From the NCBI RefSeq assembly GCF_029227915.1, contig NC_079886.1, positions 2,852,001-2,916,000 of the forward strand: a stretch of DNA of 64,000 nt, read 5' to 3'. The notes under the pieces were generated by a model. It was not told where the DNA came from. It saw only the letters and a program-made list of their open reading frames with translations, and did no database searches. Positions 60,814 to 64,000 of this stretch are shown here, piece after piece. Within the stretch, counting starts at the first letter, position 1. Each line of letters opens with the position of its first letter. Both the position numbers and the translations under genes were made by a program. The DNA is from Hydractinia symbiolongicarpus. Lineage: Eukaryota; Cnidaria; Hydrozoa; Anthoathecata; Hydractiniidae.

Positions 60814-62636
60814 GACCCGTATAGTCGAATGTATATAAAGAAAGTACCCTGTGAGTAAACTCATTTCCAGAACGATTTTTCAAATTATTTTTTCACCACT
60901 AAAACGAATGAAACTTGTAGTATTCAAAAATGTTTACATTTTTGATGAGACGCTGAATAAAAGACGTTTAATCGCCGGCAAACGAAAACCCGTGATTTCC
61001 CCTAAATCCCGGACACGACCCGTATAATCGAAAGTATACAAAGAAAGTACCCAGGGAGTAAACTCATTTCCCGAACGATTTTTTAAATTATTTTTTCACC
61101 ATTAAAACGCATGAGATTTGTAGTTTTCAAAAGTGTATCCATTTTTGATGAGACGCTGAATAAAAGAAGTTTAATCGCCAGCAAACGAAAACCCGCGATT
61201 TCCCGTAAATCCCAGGCTTGGCCCGTATAGTGGAATGTATATAAAGAAAGTACCCTGTGAGCAAACTCATTTTCAGAACGATTTTTTAAATTATTTTTTC
61301 ACCACTAAAACGCATGAGACTTGTAGTTTTCAAAAGTGTTTTCATTTTTGATCAGACGCTGAATAAAAGAAGTTAATCGCCGGCAAACGAAAACCCGCAA
61401 TTTCCCGTAAATCCCGTACTCGGCCCGTATAGTTAAAAGTATACAAAGAAAGTACCCTGTGAATAAACTCATTTTAAGAACGATTTTTTAAATTATTTTT
61501 TCACCACTAAAAGGCATGAGACTTGTAGATTTCAATATGTTTTATTTTTGATGAAACGCCGAATGAAAGCAGTTTAATCGCCGACAACCGAAAATCCGCT
61601 TTTTCCGTAAATCCCTGGCTCGGCCCGTATAGTTGAATGTATACAAAGAAAGTACCCTGTGAATAAACTCATTTTAAGAACGATTTTTTAAATTATTTTT
61701 TTACCACTAAAACGCATGACACTTGTAGTTTTCAAAAATATTTTCATTTTTGAGAAGACGCTGAATAAAAGAAGTTTAATCGCCGGCAAACGAAAACCCG
61801 CGATTTCCCGTAATTCCCGGACACGACCAGTATAATCAAAAGTATACAAAGAAAGTACCCAGGGAGTAAACTCATTTCCCGAACGATTTTTTAAATTATT
61901 TTTTCACCACTAAAACGCATGAGACATGTAGTTTTCAAAATTGTTTTCAATTTTGATGAGACGCTGAATAAAAGAAGTTTAATCGCCGGCAAACAAAAAC
62001 CCGCGATTTCCCGTAAATCCCGTACTCGGCCCGTATAGTCAAAAGTATACAAAGAAAGTACTCAGGGAGTAAACTCATTTCCCGAACGATATTTTAAATT
62101 ATTTCTTCAGCACTAAAACGCATGAGACTTGTAGTTTTCAAAAATGTTTTCATTTTTGATGAGACGCTAAATAAAACAAGTTTAATCGCTGGCAAACGAA
62201 AACCGGCGATTTCCCGTAAATCCCGGACACGACCCGCATAATCAAAAGTATACAAATAAAGTACCCAAGGAGTAAACTTATTTCCCGAACGATTTTTTAA
62301 ATTATTTTTTCACCACTAAAACGCATGAGACTTGTAGTTTTCAAAAATGTTTTCATTTTTGATCAGACGCTGAATAAAAGAAGTTTAATCGCCAGCAAAC
62401 GAAAACCCGCGATTTCCCGTAAATCCCGAACACGACCTGTATAATCAAAAGTATACAAAGAAAGTACCCAGGGAGTAAACTTATTTCCCGAACGATTTTT
62501 TAAATTATTTTTTCACCACTAAAACGCATTAGACTTGTAGTTTTTAAAAATGTTTTCATTTTTGATGAGACGCTAAATAAAAGAAGTTTAATCGCAGCCA
62601 AACGAAAATTCGCGATTTCCCGTAAATCCCGGGCTT
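60814..62636 (+). repeat. 9-mer HOR (1823 bp)
   Basis: Restarts with GGGCTTGACCCG and the CGAATGAAACTTG, GTGTATCC, AAAGTG/GATCAG, GTAGATTTC, GACACTTG and GACATGTAG monomers in the same order as the preceding 7-mer. It adds a CGATATTTT/TTTCTTCAGC monomer and AACTTATTT monomers before the GCAGCC type. Small deletions are visible: GAAGTTAATCGCC near 61371 and ATTTCAATATG near 61531. Confidence 0.82.
61935..61956. other. Hairpin with compensatory arm changes (copy 1)
   Basis: Arms TCAAAATTG and CAATTTTGA around TTTT remain perfectly complementary although both differ from the consensus arms at the matching position. The two single variants also occur alone in other monomers (AAAATTG..CATTTTTG near 928; AAAATG..CAATTTTG near 8232), where they leave a mismatch. 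Confidence 0.75.
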
Positions 62637-63448
62637 GACCCGTATAGTCGAATGTATATAAAGAAAGTACCCTGTGAGTAAACTCATTTCCAGAACGATT
62701 TTTCAAATTATTTTTTCACCACTAAAACGAATGAAACTTGTAGTATTCAAAAATGTTTACATTTTTGATGAGACGCTGAATAAAAGACGTTTAATCGCCG
62801 GCAAACGAAAACCCGTGATTTTCCCTAAATCCCGGACACGACCCGTATAATCGAAAGTATACAAAGAAAGTACCCAGGGAGTAAACTTATTTCCCGAACG
62901 ATTTTTTAAATTATTTTTTCACCATTAAAACGCATGAGATTTGTAGTTTTTAAAAGTGTATCCATTTTTGATGAGACGCTGAATAGAAGAAGTTTAATCG
63001 CCAGCAAACGAAAACCCGCGATTTCCCGTAAATCCCGGGCTTGGCCCGTATAGTGGAATGTATATAAAGAAAGTACCCTGTGAGCAAACTCATTTCCAGA
63101 ACGATTTTTTAAATTATTTTTTCACCACTAAAACGCATGAGACTTGTAGTTTTCAAAAGTGTTTTCATTTTTGATCAGACGCTGAATAAAAGAAGTTTAA
63201 TCGCCGGCAAACGAAAACCCGCGATTTCCCCTAAATCCCGGACACGACCCGTATAATCAAAAGTATACAAAGAAAGTACCCAGGGAGTAAACTTATTTCC
63301 CGAAGGATTTTTTAAATTATTTTTTCACCACTAAAACGCATGAGACTTGTAGTTTTCAAAAATGTTTTTATTTTTGATGAGACGCTAAATAAAAGAAGTT
63401 TAATCGCCGGCAAAAAAAAATTCGCGATTTCCCGTAAATCCCGGGCTT
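62637..63448 (+). repeat. 4-mer HOR (812 bp)
   Basis: Four monomers: GGGCTTGACCCG with TTTCCAG; CGAATGAAACTTG with GTTTACATT; GTGTATCC; GTGGAATG with TGAGCAAAC. It is followed by another GCAGCC-related monomer at 63312-63518, which here reads GCCGGC with an A-run (GCAAAAAAAAATTCG) near 63412. The 812-bp offset to the next copy is visible in the repeated TTTCCAGAACG boundary. Confidence 0.82.
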
Positions 63449-64000
63449 GGCCCGTATAGTCGAATGTGTATAAAGAAAGTACCCTGTGAGTAAACTCATT
63501 TCCAGAACGATTTTTCAAATTATTTTTTCACCACTAAAACGAATGAAACTTGTAGTATTCAAAAATGTTTATATTTTTGATGAGACGCTGAATAGAAGAC
63601 GTTTAATCGCCGGCAAACGAAAACCCGCGATTTCCCCTAAATCCCGGACACGACCCGTATAATCGAAAGTATACAAAGAAAGTACCCAGGGAGTAAACTC
63701 ATTTCCCGAACGATTTTTTAAATTATTTTTTCACCATTAAAACGCATGAGATTTGTAGTTTTCAAAAGTGTATCCATTTTTGATGAGACGCTGAATAAAA
63801 GAAGTTTAATCGCCAGCAAACAAAAACCCGCGATTTCCCGTAAATCCCGTACTCGGCCCGTATAGTCAAAAGTATACAAAGAAAGTACCCAGGGAGTAAA
63901 CTCATTTCCCGAACGATTTTTTAAATTATTTTTTAACCACTAAAACGCATGAGACATGTAGTTTTCAAAATTGTTTTCAATTTTGATGAGACGCTGAATA
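63449..64000 (+). repeat. Start of the next unit, cut by the window end
   Basis: Two full monomers (from 63449) and a 146-bp partial monomer from 63855. The array clearly continues past the window. The partial monomer carries the GACATGTAG/AAAATTG/CAATTTTG subtype and the single variant TTTTTTAACCAC near 63930. Confidence 0.85.
63965..63986. other. Hairpin with compensatory arm changes (copy 2)
   Basis: Same paired arms as at 61935-61956 (TCAAAATTG and CAATTTTGA around TTTT). The surrounding monomer is of the same subtype, so the two copies most likely descend from one event rather than arising twice. Confidence 0.75.

Larger units (their letters stand above)
1..64000. repeat. Satellite DNA array of about 203-bp monomers filling the whole window
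   Basis: The same unit of about 203 bp repeats head to tail from the first to the last base. With GGCCCG (or its variants GACCCG, GGCCCC, GACTCG) as the register, I count 315 full monomers and one 146-bp partial monomer starting at 63855. All lie in the same orientation, and I saw no interruption by unrelated sequence. Monomers differ mainly by diagnostic substitutions, and sets of 2 to 24 monomers recur as higher-order repeats. This is what unequal crossing-over and gene conversion produce in centromeric or pericentromeric satellites, alpha satellite being the best known parallel. Centromere function itself is an inference and cannot be shown from sequence. There is no coding capacity beyond accidental short frames. 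Confidence 0.98.

Noticed and set aside
1-64000. CRISPR array
   Set aside because: Direct repeats are contiguous 203-bp units with no short repeat plus unique spacer structure and no cas genes.
1-64000. CENP-B box
   Set aside because: The minus strand has TTCGGGAAATGAG (matching the first half, TTCGnnnnA) and TTCGTTTGCCGG, but neither continues with the required CGGG. The resemblance is partial and lost in many monomers.
1-64000. Transposable element insertions or LTR remnants
   Set aside because: No break in the 203-bp register, no target-site duplication, no poly(A) tail or terminal repeat; every length change I found is explained by monomer recombination or small indels.
1-64000. Ribosomal, tRNA or snRNA gene clusters
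   Set aside because: No conserved rRNA segments, no tRNA-like A and B box pair with a cloverleaf, and the unit is far too short for rDNA; 5S-like internal control motifs were not seen.
1-64000. Inverted segments within the array
   Set aside because: I looked for monomers in the opposite orientation (for example CGGGCC followed by reverse landmarks) and all monomers read in the same direction.

Overview
The whole 64-kb window is a single head-to-tail satellite DNA array. The unit is a monomer of about 203 bp (range about 201-203 bp), all in one orientation. Taking GGCCCG as the monomer start, I count 315 complete monomers plus a final 146-bp partial one. I see no protein-coding gene, tRNA, rRNA, transposon insertion, CRISPR array or unique sequence anywhere.

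The window looks like eukaryotic heterochromatin, centromeric or pericentromeric in style. It has nucleosome-scale monomers, higher-order repeats (HORs) and very recent multi-kilobase tandem duplications. The consensus monomer is about 37% G+C. It keeps about 13 CpGs where roughly 7 are expected from base composition, so there is no CpG depletion. This argues for little germline CpG methylation, as in many invertebrates. The species cannot be named from the sequence.

Layout. 1-2435: 4-mer HOR (about 812 bp). 2436-3653: two 3-mer units. 3654-4464: four loosely related monomers. 4465-7911: 6-mer, 6-mer, 5-mer. 7912-10142: 7-mer and a partial second copy. 10344-14801: 6-mer and 4-mer HORs leading into a hybrid zone. 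14802-37481: a modular domain made from a 7-monomer module (here called alpha) and three 5-monomer modules (beta, gamma, delta), giving 10-, 12-, 13- and 17-mer HORs with truncated 6- and 7-mers. 37482-40929: 7-mer and 10-mer. 40930-49654: a 24-mer and a partial second copy with internal 5-mer duplication. 49655-51480: 5-mer and 4-mer. 51684-52493: exact-looking 2-mer duplication. 52089-60200: 21-mer and a near-complete second copy. 60814-64000: 9-mer, 4-mer and the start of another unit.

The monomer carries a conserved 22-bp inverted repeat (monomer positions 111-132), a short dyad (about 37-52) that is perfect in one subtype, and a hypervariable segment spanning the monomer junction. Short minus-strand open frames of about 61-110 codons recur because some monomer variants happen to be open. 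They are not genes. The points worth a second look are the modular HOR grammar, two monomers with compensatory changes in the hairpin arms, the CpG richness, the linked two-site polymorphism around the dyad, and the similarity of the two outer flanks to each other rather than to the centre.
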